A stretch of DNA of 64,000 bases, taken from the NCBI RefSeq assembly GCF_963583255.1, contig NC_084813.1, positions 12,324,001 through 12,388,000 on the forward strand, given 5' to 3'. Numbering within the stretch: the first letter of the stretch is position 1; every line of letters begins with the position of its first letter. This DNA comes from Pyrus communis (taxonomy: Eukaryota > Streptophyta > Magnoliopsida > Rosales > Rosaceae). The notes under the pieces are model-generated. The model searched no databases, was not told where the DNA came from, and saw only the letters and a program-made list of their open reading frames with translations. Positions 23,195-36,221 of this stretch are shown in pieces. A program made the position numbers and the translations under genes.

Positions 23195-25004
23195 ATATCC
23201 AATTTGAAGAAAGAAATTCCCAAAGTCAATTTTCAGTGTTTGTATATAAACTCTATGAATAGAATATAGATGGTTTATCTGAGCAAGAAATTCTAAATAA
23301 ATTGGCAATGGTTGCGAACAGTTATGCTACCAACCATAACCTTAACCAATCACAAGTTGTTGCCCTTTTAGTAACCGGTTTCAGGAATGTTACATTCCTG
23401 GTGGGAAAAACACCTCATTGAGTAATCTAAATCAGCCATTAAATGTGCAAGTAAATAGGATGAAGATAGAAAACTTATCCTTGATGAAAGAATTAATATG
23501 GGAGTCCCATACGCAACCAACACATTGTTTTTTCACAATAATAGAACACTTCATAAGAAAACTAGTAGCGTTACTTCCAGAATTCATGACCAACTAAGTA
23601 ACTTAAGATGGCCAACCTTAAGCGACTTCAGATGGTATAAGGACGTTGTTGGAACTAAATCTATGCACCTCCGTAAATGGTGGTTGAGTACAAATTCATC
23701 TAGTCTAAAACAACCTGCAAAATAGTAAACAACCGTAAGCAAATCTTGGCCTAGGGGGGTTGGGGGTTGTGCCAGCCAAAGGCTCTCTGACGGTCAAGTT
23801 AGTGAATGATTTGGGACTCAAGCAGTGGGCTAGAGAATTCAAGTGTATAGATTGCATTACCGTAGATGAACCTAGATAAGGGTATTTATAATGTGGGAGA
23901 GATACCTTTTTAGGATAGAACCCTTGTTCTAAACCGGGAGAATCCAAGAGGATATCTAGTAAGTAGATATTGCATTTTCTTAGGAGTCTGATTACTTGCT
24001 GCGCATGCCTATCCTTAGTCTGTAAGGACTCCAATACTTATAGGATTTGATTGAGGCCATATCCGGATCAAATGGCGTGTCTTGCTGAAAAAGATAGTCA
24101 TCCAATGAAGTCGCTTGGGCTTCGCCTAGTGCCCCGAAGCCAAAATGATGGTGCTAGCCCACCCTTTTTGATACAGCTCCGTCTGGAGTTAGTGAGTCCA
24201 TGACCGAACTTCACAGATGTATGGTGACTTTTCACTTTGACGTGACATCGTTTCAGATTCAAGTGTGTATCTTCGTGCAACATGCCATAAAACTTGCAAT
24301 GATGAAACATCATGTTTGAAGTCTGCGCATGGGACACGAGAAATATCTTCCGAAATTCTTTGCCTCTCCCAATTGTCAGATCGATTGGTCCAAAGGGAGT
24401 TGGTCCGCATTCAACGACCAGATGACCTCTTTAAATGATGTTTATGTATCCTCTGACCTTTCTTCATTCTTTTACCATAAACCCTCATTGTCAAAAAAAG
24501 GCTCGAACTTTTATCCGTACCTATTTCAAAATTCTCTGACCTTCTTGAACCTTCATCCAATGACGTCTTCAAGTAAGAAAGCAAAATCAATTAGGGTTTC
24601 TCCATACAATCTTCCTCTAATGAGAGTTCGTAACCAAGAAGAGAGCGAATCTTTTGTCAAAATGCACCGCGACATTCTTAACGATTGCAATGTCTGGTGG
24701 TAGCCTGGCCACAATATTTATGCTGATTTGCCATCGTCGTCTAATCCAGTAATGTAATAAAGTAAGTACATGTACTGAGTTGATGATGTCCTGCATAAAT
24801 TTCCATAACTTAAGTAATCAAGATTAATTTGTGACCAAAGAAATGTGAGAGTTTTTAAGCTGCATGCAATGATGTGCCGAATATTTTGTTCTCTCAAAAA
24901 CGAATTAGCTAAACTAGAATTAACCAACTAATGGTCTTAGAGTACTGATGTTGATACAACGTTTAAAGTTGCTCCAGGGTTCAACTAATTAATTCTTGAG
25001 TGAG
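23195..25004. other. Intergenic DNA with no recognised gene
   Basis: Several short frames occur, the longest at 24329-24703 (+, 124 codons), including MTSSSKKAKSIRVSPYNLPL. None shows a domain, a supported splice pattern or homologous neighbours. A gene fragment or 5' retroelement sequence cannot be excluded for 24330-24710. Confidence 0.4.
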
Positions 25005-25007
25005 TTA

Positions 25008-25349
25008 GGGCTGGTTTGGTATTGCTGTGCTTTGAAAAAAAGCTGATTCTGCTGTGCTGTGAGAATAAGCGGCTGTGAAATAAAGCAGCAGAGTGTTTGG
25101 TAAACTTTTTTGTAAAAGTGCTTTTGAAAAAAAAAACAATATTATAGTGTTTGGTAAACTTTTATGTAAAACAGATGTGAAAAAAAGCCGATTTTTCAAA
25201 GTTGGGTTTTGCAGCTTCTTGTTTTTGGCTTTTTTTCACCCAAAACTGTGAAAAAAAGCTGAAGTTGAATGTTTACCAAACACAAAAACAGCTCTCAGCT
25301 TTTTTTTATACCAACTTTTTTCAGAATCACCTCAGTACCAAACCAGGTC
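25008..25349. mobile_element. Tourist-like (PIF/Harbinger) MITE
   Basis: The element is 342 bp with TSD TTA at 25005-25007 and 25350-25352. Ends are GGGCTGGTTTGGTATTGC at the left and, read inward, GACCTGGTTTGGTACTGAGG at the right. The interior has no frame of note and contains further inverted repeats around AAAAAAAGCTGATT. Confidence 0.85.
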
Positions 25350-25352
25350 TTA

Positions 25353-25992
25353 GAATAATCTTTCTGGAAATACAATCAGTAATCACACTTTGTCTTATAC
25401 AATTGCGATTGAGTCAAATGGTCTGATTTCACTCATGTGGTAGAATGTAAGAACCTTAATGAAAGTGAGTTTCATTAGTCATATAAATGTAGTGCAATAT
25501 TAAAGGCAAAGCGTTGAGAGAATTGGGTGAATTCTGATGCGTGTTTCTCACCATAGAATTTTCTAAAACAATATAGTATTTACACTATAACATTCCTAAA
25601 CTATTAGAAGTGCAACAAATATAACACTTTTTAATGTTTAATTTTAGAGTGAAGCAATTTTTTTTTTTTTGAAATGTAAATACCAAACGGGCCTCAGTCT
25701 CCTCTGTATGCTTTAACCATATTTTTAAATGAAAACTAATGAAAATGATTTGAAAACTTTGAGTTTTAACGATATGGACAAAATAAAAGGTAAAGTAAAT
25801 AGTAACAAGATTGACTTTTTAGTGTAAAAATGTTATTTTTCGTTAAAGTAAACAGTGCCGGAGTTTTTCGTTAAAGTTCTCTACTTTTAACGACAATAAA
25901 ATTGGTGTCGTCCAAGCCTACACTCCACCCGTCTCTTCAGTAGCTACATTGGTTTTTAGCAGAAACCGAGCAGCTCCATCTTCTTCCAAGAA
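25353..25992 (+). promoter_or_regulatory. Upstream region of the bL34m gene with a dispersed repeat
   Basis: About 640 bp separate the MITE from the start codon. The part at about 25715-25900 (ATGATTTGAAAACTTTGAG, TTTCGTTAAAGTAAACAGTG) resembles a high-copy repeat I associate with Rosaceae; that is recollection. No clear TATA box is seen near 25900-25960, as is common for housekeeping genes. Confidence 0.4.
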
Positions 25993-28233
25993 ATGGCGTC
26001 CAAAACCCTAATTCGAACCGGAGCTTCCCTCGTAAAACGGTTCCTATCCAAGCCATTGCTTCCCCCAAACCCGAATCCGAATGGCCATATTGTCTCTCAC
26101 GGCCTCGAAATCACTCCCAAGATGTTCCCGTCTCTCTCCCACTTCGACACCTACCTCCGTTTGCCCCAAAACGACGCCGAATCGCTTAGACGGGTCTCCT
26201 CTGAAGGGTTTTTGTACCCCTGCGGCCTCCCTTATCTCCCGTTCTACGTACCTGACGGTACTCTCTCTCGCTCTCCCATCATCGGTTTCTGCTAATTTGA
26301 TCGTATGGAAAGTTTATAATTTTATTCGGTATTTTGAATTTATTTACTGTTTGGTTGCTGAGAAAATGTTGGAAAATATTAGAAGTAGCAGTTTCGTGCT
26401 AAGTTGCGCGTTTTAGGACTGCACGAAGTAGACAGATTTATTGGTGTGTAATTATTTAATATTCTCAGTGAGCGGGCAGATGACATCAATTTGAGAAATT
26501 TAGTGTATTAGGAATGAGAATTTTGATTGGCTTTGTTCATAGATTTCGGTTTTTCGTTTCGAACAGAAATAAGCATTTCAGTAGTATAATGCCATATTCC
26601 CTGAGTTGTATATTGGTATATAAACATTGTTTAGCTTCTAAGCATGTCCTTCATTGGCAGCTTTCATACCTCTAAGCGTGGCTGGATGCTTTGACTTGAT
26701 AGATTTTGGGGTGTTGGGGATCTGAAACTTAGTTAGTCTCATAAGCTGGGTTTGTAATCACTTTACGGATTTTGTTCTTGAGGCCTTAATGCACATCTTA
26801 CATCAAACATTTTGTTCTTTAACTAGCATTTACGTTTTTAGGCATGCAAGTATACTTCTTTGTCATTTTTTTTTTCTTTCCAACTTTTGCAAAATGATGG
26901 GAAGTCAACGTGCCTAATCTTTAAGTTGCGGTTTTACTATTTAATTATGATAAATCATTGGTCTTGGATCATGACCATCACATAGACAACGAATAGATAC
27001 TTAAAGTCGTTAGATTGGGTTCTAAAGTAAAATTTGAGTTTTCATGTACAATAATTTTTCAACATGAACAACTATCAGTCACATATTTTGGTAATGTTAA
27101 TGCCAGGCAGAAGCAAGTTTCTTTTTGATGTCTATATTGTTTTTTGGAGAACATTACAGAGAGAATAGTATTCTTTTTTAGGTTAAGAAATATCTGTGTG
27201 AAATTGTATAGCTCAGAAGTTACTTGTATAAAAATCTCTCTCTCTCTCTTTCGCTTTTTAACACAAATTGTGTGGTTCTGTGTCCCGTTGTGTATTTCAA
27301 AAGAGTCTCGTTTTTATGTCCTTTAGTCTTCTTCCCCTGTAATTATCATTTTAGAATGGGAAAACCCAACTTCTGATGTTTTAATAAGTACCAAAAGGAA
27401 CAGAAAAGCAGAGTTTTTTGTCCAAAAGGCAATGCCTACTAAGTATGCCGGCTGGATAAAAGTTAACTTGTAATTTGACAGTGACTCCATTTATGCTACT
27501 TTCAGTCATGCTTAATCGTGTATACTATTATTTCTCAGGAGATGATTCTTCATCAACAGAGCCAATGCTATTATTTCCAAAGCGAACGTTCCAGCCCAGT
27601 ACCATCCGGCGGAAGAGGAACCATGGATTTTTTGCTCGGTCTCTCTCTCTCTCTCACTCACTCACTCACTACAGAAAACCTTGGCTTCTTCTCGCAAGAG
27701 GTCTTCTTTTGAAGATATAGCATGTACGATTTTTTAGGATGCTTTTTAGACTTAGTTCTATGGTTTTAATAGTATGGCAAGTATATATAATGCAAATTTT
27801 AGGTTTATATGTTTATCAAGGAAAAAGATTAAAGTAGTTATGGGCAAGTAGATATATTGCAAATTTTGATCTCAATCAACTTCTTTCTGATATGCAACAT
27901 TACGTTTAGCATTTTACTTTATGCAATTTTAGTTACCTGGATAATGGATCATCAAAATTAACCTTTTCCATAACTGTCACTAAATTTGTGTACATTTCAA
28001 AATGTAATGCTAGTTTTTCTGTCAGATCAGCTTATGAGAACGCTTATTTTTCTAAACAAGCTTTTGTGAGCCGTGTTGTCTCTTATTTTCAAGTTTCAAC
28101 ATCAACCAGTAATCTGTATATTTTGCATTTATGACTAACATATTTATCACATGAACACAGCAAGGCAACCAAGGGTGGACGGAGAGTAATTGCTAGAAGA
28201 ATAGCCAAAAGTCGAGCAAGAGTTACAGCTTAA
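25993..28233 (+). CDS. MRPL34: Mitochondrial large-subunit ribosomal protein bL34m
   Basis: Three exons, 25993-26257, 27539-27638 and 28161-28233, give 438 nt (145 codons plus TAA). All introns are GT...AG and the frame is kept through both junctions. The C-terminal 45 residues are the diagnostic L34 core: KRTFQPSTIRRKRNHGFFAR and then KATKGGRRVIARRIAKSRAR, ending RVTA. Bacterial L34 is only about 45 residues; here it follows an about 100-residue N-terminal extension that starts MASKTLIRTGASLVKRFLSK, basic and serine/threonine-containing with no acidic residue at the start, as in mitochondrial presequences. The product should be a structural protein of the mitoribosome large subunit. The ATG chosen is the first in the exon and lies 5' of the presequence. 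Intron 2 begins with a CT-rich microsatellite directly after the donor. Confidence 0.93.
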
Positions 28234-28349
28234 CATTTCTTTCGCGGGCCTAGTCTTACCTTGGGATCTAGTCGACAAGCTTACCTTTGGATCATGGTAA
28301 TGTTTGGTTCTTTTTGTAGTTGTTTAGCCTTGGAGTGCTGTGGTTCTTT

Positions 28350-30514
28350 AGGGTACCATTTGGTGCACAAACAGGACGGGATGGAATGAAATGGGACGGG
28401 ATAGGATGGGACGGAACGGAGGTTACGTGTTATGTTTGGTATGCGCAGGATGGAACGGGACGGTTGTTCCGTTCTGCGTGTGGTACACGCTAGACGAAAC
28501 GGAACCAAAAGATTGAATGACTAACTTATCCCTGTTCTGTTTGTTGTTTGGTAGAATGTTTATGCGTGGGATGGAACGAGACTTTTTTTTTTTTGAACTT
28601 GTTCATATTTGAACACATAACAATACCATGATTAGGTTTTGGAGATTGCAGAAGAAGCAAAACGAAAAACAATGGCAGGGAATTTAGAGGGAGAAAGTGA
28701 ATGACTAAAGAATGTATTCCTTGAACAATGAATGAATTACAGAGAGAGTGAGGTGTTTGTTATTTATACAAGTATTCTTTACTTCACTCATAATCTACTA
28801 ACCAACTAACTCTATCCCTACAATCCCAACAGACCTAATGTGCTGCAACATCCATACCAAATCCACTGTGTAATGCTAGAGAATACAATTCCTATCTTTC
28901 GAGCAAATAAAATAGCAATGCACCGTGTGTTATCTAATGATACAGCAACTCTTAAGTTTTTGAGTTGTTAACATGATTAGAAATCTTCTTCAGGAATTAT
29001 AGTACCAAGTCAGCCTAATAGTCATTTCCAAAAACGGTTAGATAGTTGAAGCATCTAAGCTCTCAAAAGTCACATGCAACTTTCACTATATTCTATATGA
29101 ATGCAACAAATTCTTCATTGGAGGGTTCTTCCCTAAAGAAACTGTCACTGCCCGACAACGGTCGAGGCGAAACCAGAGGCATGGATACTAACCAAGAAGA
29201 AATCCAATCTTTAGGGCTGTTCATCCTTCCTGCAAAATATTCCCAACTGACAAATCACAGATCTGACTAACTATATTACAACTTTTTATAAATCTTATTC
29301 AACCAAAATATAAGGTTGAAAATACAGACAAAATTAAAAGGAAAAAAAGCCCCTTTTTAAATCCTTAGCTTATGCTTCCAGCAACTGCAGCAGGTTTGCT
29401 TCTTTATGTAATTTTATGAATTTCTTGGCAAATTTTTATGAAAAAAGGACGTAGAATTTTACCTGGAAAATACGAATTCTACAATGAATTTACTTTTACT
29501 TTACGATTTGGAGGAGACGACTATCGACACCATGAGAGACGAAATCAAGGATTGGGGCAGCTTAGAAAACCCTAATTCACAAAGCCGTTGAATTGGAAGG
29601 GGTGACGAAAGAAAGTGTGTGAAAGGCTGAGGACGAACAAGACGAATCGACGATGATTATGGTGAGCTTAGATAGAAAACAAAATCAATCAGAAAATAAA
29701 ACTCAAACCAGGAAGTTTAAGGTTATTCATTTATTTAACATCCATTGTAAAAGACACAAAAACTGGAATATACAGTTTAAATCTATAATCTAGTTTTTCT
29801 TCGTTTCCTACCATTTCTCAGCAACCAAACAGTCCATAAACATTAAAATAAAATTCAAAATAAACCTTGCACAGACATTATATTCCAAATCATTTCATGA
29901 AGATATTACAAGAAAACAAAATTGACTATAAAATAACTACACCCAGAAAAATTAGAAGAATTTTGAATACCATAAATAGGGCAGCCAACATGATAGAAAC
30001 CCCAAATTCAAGAAACTATAGCAAGAACAAAAATTAGTACGAATTAAAGAAAAAGGGAAATCAATTGAGATCTTACAGAGGCGAGAATCGTGATCTGGTG
30101 AAGTCGAACCCAGAATTGTAGAATCGGACAAAAAAAAAATAGAAAACCCTAACTTGCAGAGAGAGAGGAATAGAGGGGAGAGAGAAGGAAACAGAGGGGA
30201 AGGGGGCGAGAGACATGAGGATGACGATGAAGGATGAGGAGGAAGGCTACGCGAAAGAGGCAGAGAATGGGTTAGGGTTTGTTTTAGATGGTGTAAATAT
30301 TGAAAAGGACAAGGGGTATTTTTGTCTTAAAATGTTATAAATTTGTGTTCCATGGGTGTGGAACAAGTCGTTTCAGGGGGGAAGGCGGAACGAAAATTTA
30401 CTCAAACCTCGTCCCGTGGAACAGTGCGTTCCACCCGTTTTAGGCGTACCAAATGTGGGACGGAACACCTCGTCCGACTCTGTTCCGTCCCGTCCCATGT
30501 ACCAAACGGTACCT
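28350..30514. mobile_element. PIF/Harbinger-like element, non-autonomous
   Basis: The ends are inverted: GGGTACCATTTGGTGCACAA at the left and, read inward, GGTACCGTTTGGTACATGGG at the right. Both subterminal regions are rich in GGGACGG and GGAACGG motifs (28376-28500 and 30412-30500). No transposase domain was found in about 2.1 kb. The flanks share TA, but a clean TTA-type TSD is not preserved. A poly-T tract at 28584 suggests further insertion inside. It starts about 120 bp after the bL34m stop codon. Confidence 0.65.
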
Positions 30515-30784
30515 AGCAGAACCAAAATTAGTTTGATGACATTTTCTTCTAGCAACCTTGAAGGTGTTGGCTACTAAATCACGTTCTAAGTATTTATGCT
30601 TGTTAGAGATTTTTTTTTTTCCTTTTTTTTTTTTTTTGGAAACTAGAAATATATTACCAGGGCTAAAAGCTAGAGAGCTACAAGAAAACCTGTCACGAGG
30701 CCAACAAACAAAACAGCACTAACCAACAACGAATGGGATAGGAGAAGACACAAGAACTGAGTTCTAGCGTCGCCCCTTCAACTA

Positions 30785-33700
30785 CTACCAAAATCATGAG
30801 GAACCATGGGGACAAGGTAAACCATCTTTGTTAAGTACATAAACCAATGAAGATAGAGGTCTGTTGACCCAAGTGAAATTACACATCTTCGTGTTGCTTG
30901 TTGACGCCAAGCAATGCGCTGCCATATTGGCTGACCTTGGAACCCAAGACCAGCGACAATCTTGGAAAGACTCCTCAAACCTTTTAACAAGTGTTAAGGT
31001 GGGGACAACCTCTCAGCTACCAACATCCAGTGAACTAGACAAAGATAAAATGGTCTCCTTTGAATCGGATTCAAAGATTACCTTACGATATCCTAAATTA
31101 GCAGCTAGTTGGCACCTTTTCAACATAGCCAAAGCTTCAGCCGTGGAGACATTAGGCGCTTGGACCGTATACCGTGCGGCATCTATAAATTGTCCCAATG
31201 CTCCCTAGATCACAATACCTACAAAACCATTATGTACTGAAGAAGACCAACTAGCATCCACACTGACCTTTAAAAAGGGAACTATAGGTGGTGGCCAAAG
31301 TACCACCAAATCGTCCACCGTTAAAAGCATCGGGGGGGGGGGGGGGGAGGGAAGGGACAGAATGCCCAGTAGCGTCCAAGAACACAGAAGCCGAGGTGGA
31401 GATGGCAAGAAGAACCTTTATAGGGCTAATGGGAGAGTGATTGAACAAAAATTGGCACCTAGCTTTCCATATATGCCAACAAGTAAAGGCAACATGAGAA
31501 AGCAAAAAGCAATGCTCCTCCCAAATCTTTGAGTGACAATGGAGTGGAACCAAGCAAACCAGGAAGAGATCCGAGGTCTATCAACTTTATAATTTAGAAC
31601 ACCACCAAACCATATAGGCTCAACCTAAGGGCATAATAAAAAAAAGATGCTTAACAGTCTCTTCTTGACTTTGACAAATCAGACACATGGACGATGGAGC
31701 AGATTTGCAAACAAATAAATTCTCCATCATAGCCAGGGCACGATAGGCAACTCGCCACATAAATTGCCGAAGTTTCGACGGGACTCTTAACTTCCATATA
31801 AATAGCCAAACCTGTCATGAAAGAGAAAGAATATAAGAAGAAGAGGGCTTAAAATCCACCGAGGAACCATGCCTAGATCGAGCACAGTAATACCCCGACT
31901 TAACAACATACAAACAATTCTTGGTTGAATGCCAAACTAATCTATCTTGCCTGCCAGTATCCCTAATATGTGTTTCCAAGATAGCAGTTGTATCTTCACC
32001 CAACAAGAATGGTTGAAGAAAACTTAGGTCCCAAAATCGGGAAGTAGGATTGATGAAAGACTCCACCCAAGTAGTCTGAGTGATAGGCACCTGCCCACAG
32101 GGTATAGGATGACCTAACAGAATGAAGGGAAGCCACCGATCCACCCAAAGTCAAACACTATGCCCATTCATGATTTGCCAATGCGCTTCCTTCATTAAGA
32201 GATCTCTGCCCACTAAAAGAATATTCCATGCCTAAGAGGCTCTACTTCCGTGTTGAGCATCAAGGAAAGAACAATGCGGAAAGTAACGAGCTTTCAAAAC
32301 CAAAGCCCATAGAGAGTTAGCATGATGAATTAACCGACAACACTGTTTCGCAAGTAAGGCATCATTGAAATCACTAAAGTTTCGAAACCCCAAGCCGCCA
32401 TCCCGCTTGGAAAGACCCAAAGTCACTGTGGATAGCCAATAAATTTTTCGATCATCACCCTCGGCTCCCCACTAAAACTTAGATATCAAAGAATCCAAAA
32501 CCTTACCCATCGTAGTCGAAAATTTAAATAAATTCATAGGGTATGCAGAAATAGCTTGAACAACCGCTTTAATTAAAACCTCTTTATCCACATGAGAGAG
32601 AGTATGTTGCCACCATCCTTGTAATTTCTGCAAAATCCTCGTACATAAGCAAGACCTTGCTGCTTAGATCTTCTCCACATGACAAGAACACCCAAATATG
32701 TACCCGGATTAGAGGCCACATGCATATTAAGAACCTGGCCAAGCTCTATTGACATTGCCGTTGGTGTATTAGCTCCAAAGAACACACACGATTTATGTAG
32801 ATTGACCCCTTGGCCCCAAGCCTTACAATAATCCTCAATAAGCCGAACCAAATTGCAACAATTATGTCTAGTAGCCCTAAAAAAGATAAGAGAAATAGAT
32901 AAAAAGATAAAGGATCCCCCTGGCGTAAGCCCCGTGAGGGAGTAAACTTGTTACCCGGTTGACCATTAAGAAGTACCGCAAAATTGACCAAACAAACATA
33001 TCCCATAATCAATCTTCGCCACTGAGCATCAAACCCTAGCTTCTCCATCACTGCATCAAGGAAATCCCCCTCCACCCGGTCATAGGCCTTATGCATGTCA
33101 AGCTTAATATGAAGCTCAAACTTACTCCGAGTTCTTCTAAGCTTGAGGCAGTGGAACAGCTCATGAGCAATCCCCAATATTATCTTGAATTTGATGACCA
33201 CCAACAAACGCGTTTTGCATAGGAGAAATGAGATTTGGCAGCAGCGGTCTTAATATGTTCTCCAAAATCTTTGCCAAAATCTTATAAGAATAATTACATA
33301 AGCTAATCGGTTTGAACTGAGAAATGGACTCCATATTGAGAACTTTAGGATTTAGAATATATATTAGTGGCGTTAAGTCAGCTAGGGGGAACATCACCAG
33401 ATTCCAACATTCGAGCAAGGGCATGAACCTCCATCTTAATAGAATCCCAAAAAGATTGATAGAATATACCTTGAAAATCGTCAGGTCCAGGAGCCTTAAG
33501 GCTACCATTTGCATCACCGCCGCATAAATTTCATCATCAGAAAAAGATGCCGTCAGAGACATGTTCATACCATCAATAACTAAAGAAGGAACACAATCCA
33601 AAATTGCTCCCTAATGCTTGTGTTCGACAGAGGAAAAGAGTGAGAGGAAATATTCATCAATTATCTTCTTAACCCTATGCGGTCGTTCCTCCTAAGTACC

Positions 33701-34833
33701 TGCATTGCTTTTGAGCTTCAACACATGATTTTGTTGTTGGCATTGCAAGGTAAATTGATGGAAGAACTTAGTATTAGCGTCACCCTCTCGAAGCCATTTC
33801 ACCCGTGACCTTTGCTGCCAAAAACTTTCCTCTTAGGCCATCAACCGATCCACCAACTTTGTTTTTTCATTTATCTCATCAATATGGGCACCCCAATCCT
33901 TCTGTAATTCATCAAGCTTAGACATAAGTTCCGTGATTTCCTGTGCCCTCTGTTTAAATATGTGTCAACTCCATGTGATGAGTTGAGAGCGACAGTCGTT
34001 AAGACGTTTATGACATCTTGTTAAGGCATCATCCCCATAAGGTCGAGTCCAGCAATTTGTCACCAGTCTTTGACAAGCCTTTTCCTTCGCCCAAAAAGCT
34101 TAGAACCAAAATAATAGCTGCCCAGCACCCGGTCGAGGATCACTCTGAATGATTAACGGGCAATAATCCAAACGTAACACAATGCCATGTGTGACATGAG
34201 TATTTGGCCAAGAAAATTTCCATAACTGATTTGAAAGTCCCTGATCTAACCTTTCTAGGACCAGCTCACCATTTCGTGTTTCACTCCAAGTGAAGGTAGG
34301 CCCATTAAAATCAAGATCGATTAGCTTTGCAGAGTTCATAAAATCTACCAGTTACTGAGGCCTATTATACAAGATAGCCGATCCACCAGACTTCGCCGAA
34401 TCCCAAATAAACTCATTAAAATCTCCAGCATATAGCCAAGGAATTGTAGAGGGTCGTAAGTGTGATGTTAACCACTCCCAAAATCCAGCTTTCTCTGTTT
34501 GATAAGCTGTTCCATAGACCCCAGTCATTCGTATCCAACAGACCTCCCTCATTGATCGGACCCAAGCATCAATAATGTTTTAGAAGACAGACAAATTTCA
34601 ACTTCCAAATTCGCACCCCACCAAACGCTCAATCTACTTGACTTGCCAATTGGAGAAACATTAAACCCACACGAAAACCCCATTCTTCTTTGAACTCCGT
34701 CAATTCGATGATCGTGAATCTTAGTCTGTGAAAGAAAAATCATAGAGGGTCAAAATTTACGAATAAGCCCATAAAGGGCTTGGACCACCATGTCTGACCC
34801 AAGGCCACAACAGTTCCAAAATATATAACTCAT
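30785..34833 (-). pseudogene. LINE ORF2 remnant (endonuclease, RT, zf-RVT, RNase H)
   Basis: An ATG at 34833 opens with YIFWNCCGLGSDMVVQALYG, the usual start of the APE-type endonuclease. PWLYAGDFNEFIW is at about 34430, but the SDHCPL motif has become LDYCPL near 34160. RT fingers and palm include KPISLCNYSYKILAKI (33300), LDMHKAYDRVEGDFL (33060-33105) and GLRQGDPLS (32920-32950). The segment that should hold the catalytic F/YADD is deleted: the sequence jumps near 32880-32900 to ATRHNCCNLVRLIEDYC. zf-RVT follows at 32140-31560, then RNase H with VDAS (31270), AEAL (31130) and ESDS (31060). The frame changes many times. Confidence 0.85.
31330..31346. repeat. Poly-G run of about 17
   Basis: A homopolymer within the LINE, encoding a proline run on the minus strand. 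Its exact length may be affected by sequencing. Confidence 0.8.
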
Positions 34834-35339
34834 GGTGACCTTGCAGCTGTTGAAGGTCAATCACCACTGCCTTGAGAAAACTTTCATTTCTGTTAGGCCA
34901 ACAAAGCAACCCTTTCAGCCTCAGATTCCTTCTCCAGCAACTCCTACATATCCTGATATTCCACTGGAAGATCATTAAACTCATCTTCCACATAAATAGC
35001 ACATTCGGCCATTAAGCACCGTTTTCCAAGACTTATACCTCGCATTCTCTTAGCCATTCTTCTCTTCCTCACTGTTCTACTTTCACTGTCCTTTAACTTT
35101 TTCTGTGGGGACAAAGTAAACTCCAAACCTTCGTCTTCAGCAGTTCCCTTTAAATAACCACCCTCAATAGCAGCCTGCAGACCACTGACAGTTGGGCCCT
35201 CCATTACATGCCTTTTCGAGACCTCCTCAATGTTAACTGTAGAAGGATTGGTAACAATTACTGGAAAGTCAAGCTTGAATTCGAACTGGATCTGTTGGGG
35301 AATAAGAGCATTCGAGATATGTTACTAAAAACTGGGAGT

Positions 35340-36221
35340 CACTTCTGCCACCCCTGAGCTAGATATCTGATGTTATCTCTTGCGTTCTCTAGTTGTTAGC
35401 TGCGGCTCATCTCTTAGTATCCCCGTGCCAGAACTGGTTTCCCCTGTAGCATAAGATGCTTGTTCAGTATCCTGTTGACTTCGCTGTGAATCGTCCCTCA
35501 TAGTACTTCTTACAACACCTGCATATCTTCGCTCTCCCAATCCAATAGTAAGAGCTTAATTAGGAGCCATAACATCCCGAACAGGAGCCATTTTCGACTC
35601 GCCATTACCAGCAGTACAACCCTTAGAAGGCTCAAACGAACACTTTGTACTCACATGACCAATTTGCCCACATCTATAGCAAAAGTCTTGTAATCTTTCA
35701 TATCAAAACTCAACCCATGTATCTATATCCTGCCTCCTAGATAACTAACAACCAGCGACAAATGGATTAAGTGTATTGACTACAACCTTAGCTTGAAGAA
35801 AACCTCTAGCATACGAGGGATCTTCCAATTCCACAAAGTCTCCCACTGCTTGTACAAGATGTCAGACATTGGTTTCAGATGTGAGTCGAAGAGGTAGCCC
35901 TCGGATTTGAATCCAAAAAGGAACCAACTCCAATTTAACTACTTCTAATGCAAGTTCATGAGCCCACCTTTTAACTAAAAAATTATGCTTCATTACAGCC
36001 TAAGGAACCTGACCCAGAATCTTATCTGCCATAGCCTCATTAGGAACAATAATAATATATAGATTATCACGTACCCATTTAACTTCTATCTCCCCAAACT
36101 CTTTCCAGGCTGAATGAAGAATATTCTGCACTCCCCATCGATTCAATTGTCTGTTCACCAAGACCGCACCTACCAATTTGATCGCATGTTCCATACGCGA
36201 CAAATCCATTATGTTTTCCAA
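35340..36221 (-). pseudogene. LINE ORF1 remnant (DUF4283-like plus CCHC zinc knuckle)
   Basis: From the ATG at 36221 the minus strand reads MENIMDLSRMEHAIKLVGAV, then RWGVQNILHSAWKEFGEIEV and DNLYIIIVPNEAMADKIL, which fit the DUF4283 domain of plant LINE ORF1 proteins. After a stop at 36000 the same protein continues (PFWIQIRGLPLRLTSE near 35920-35880) to a clean zinc knuckle CYRCGQIGHVSTKC at about 35655-35697. ORF1 proteins bind the LINE RNA. At least three stops interrupt it. The downstream basic stretch at 35040-35110 may be its C-terminal tail. Confidence 0.8.

Noticed and set aside
24329..24703. 124-codon plus-strand ORF
   Set aside because: No domain, no supported splice sites and no conserved neighbours; kept only as a remark in the intergenic entry.
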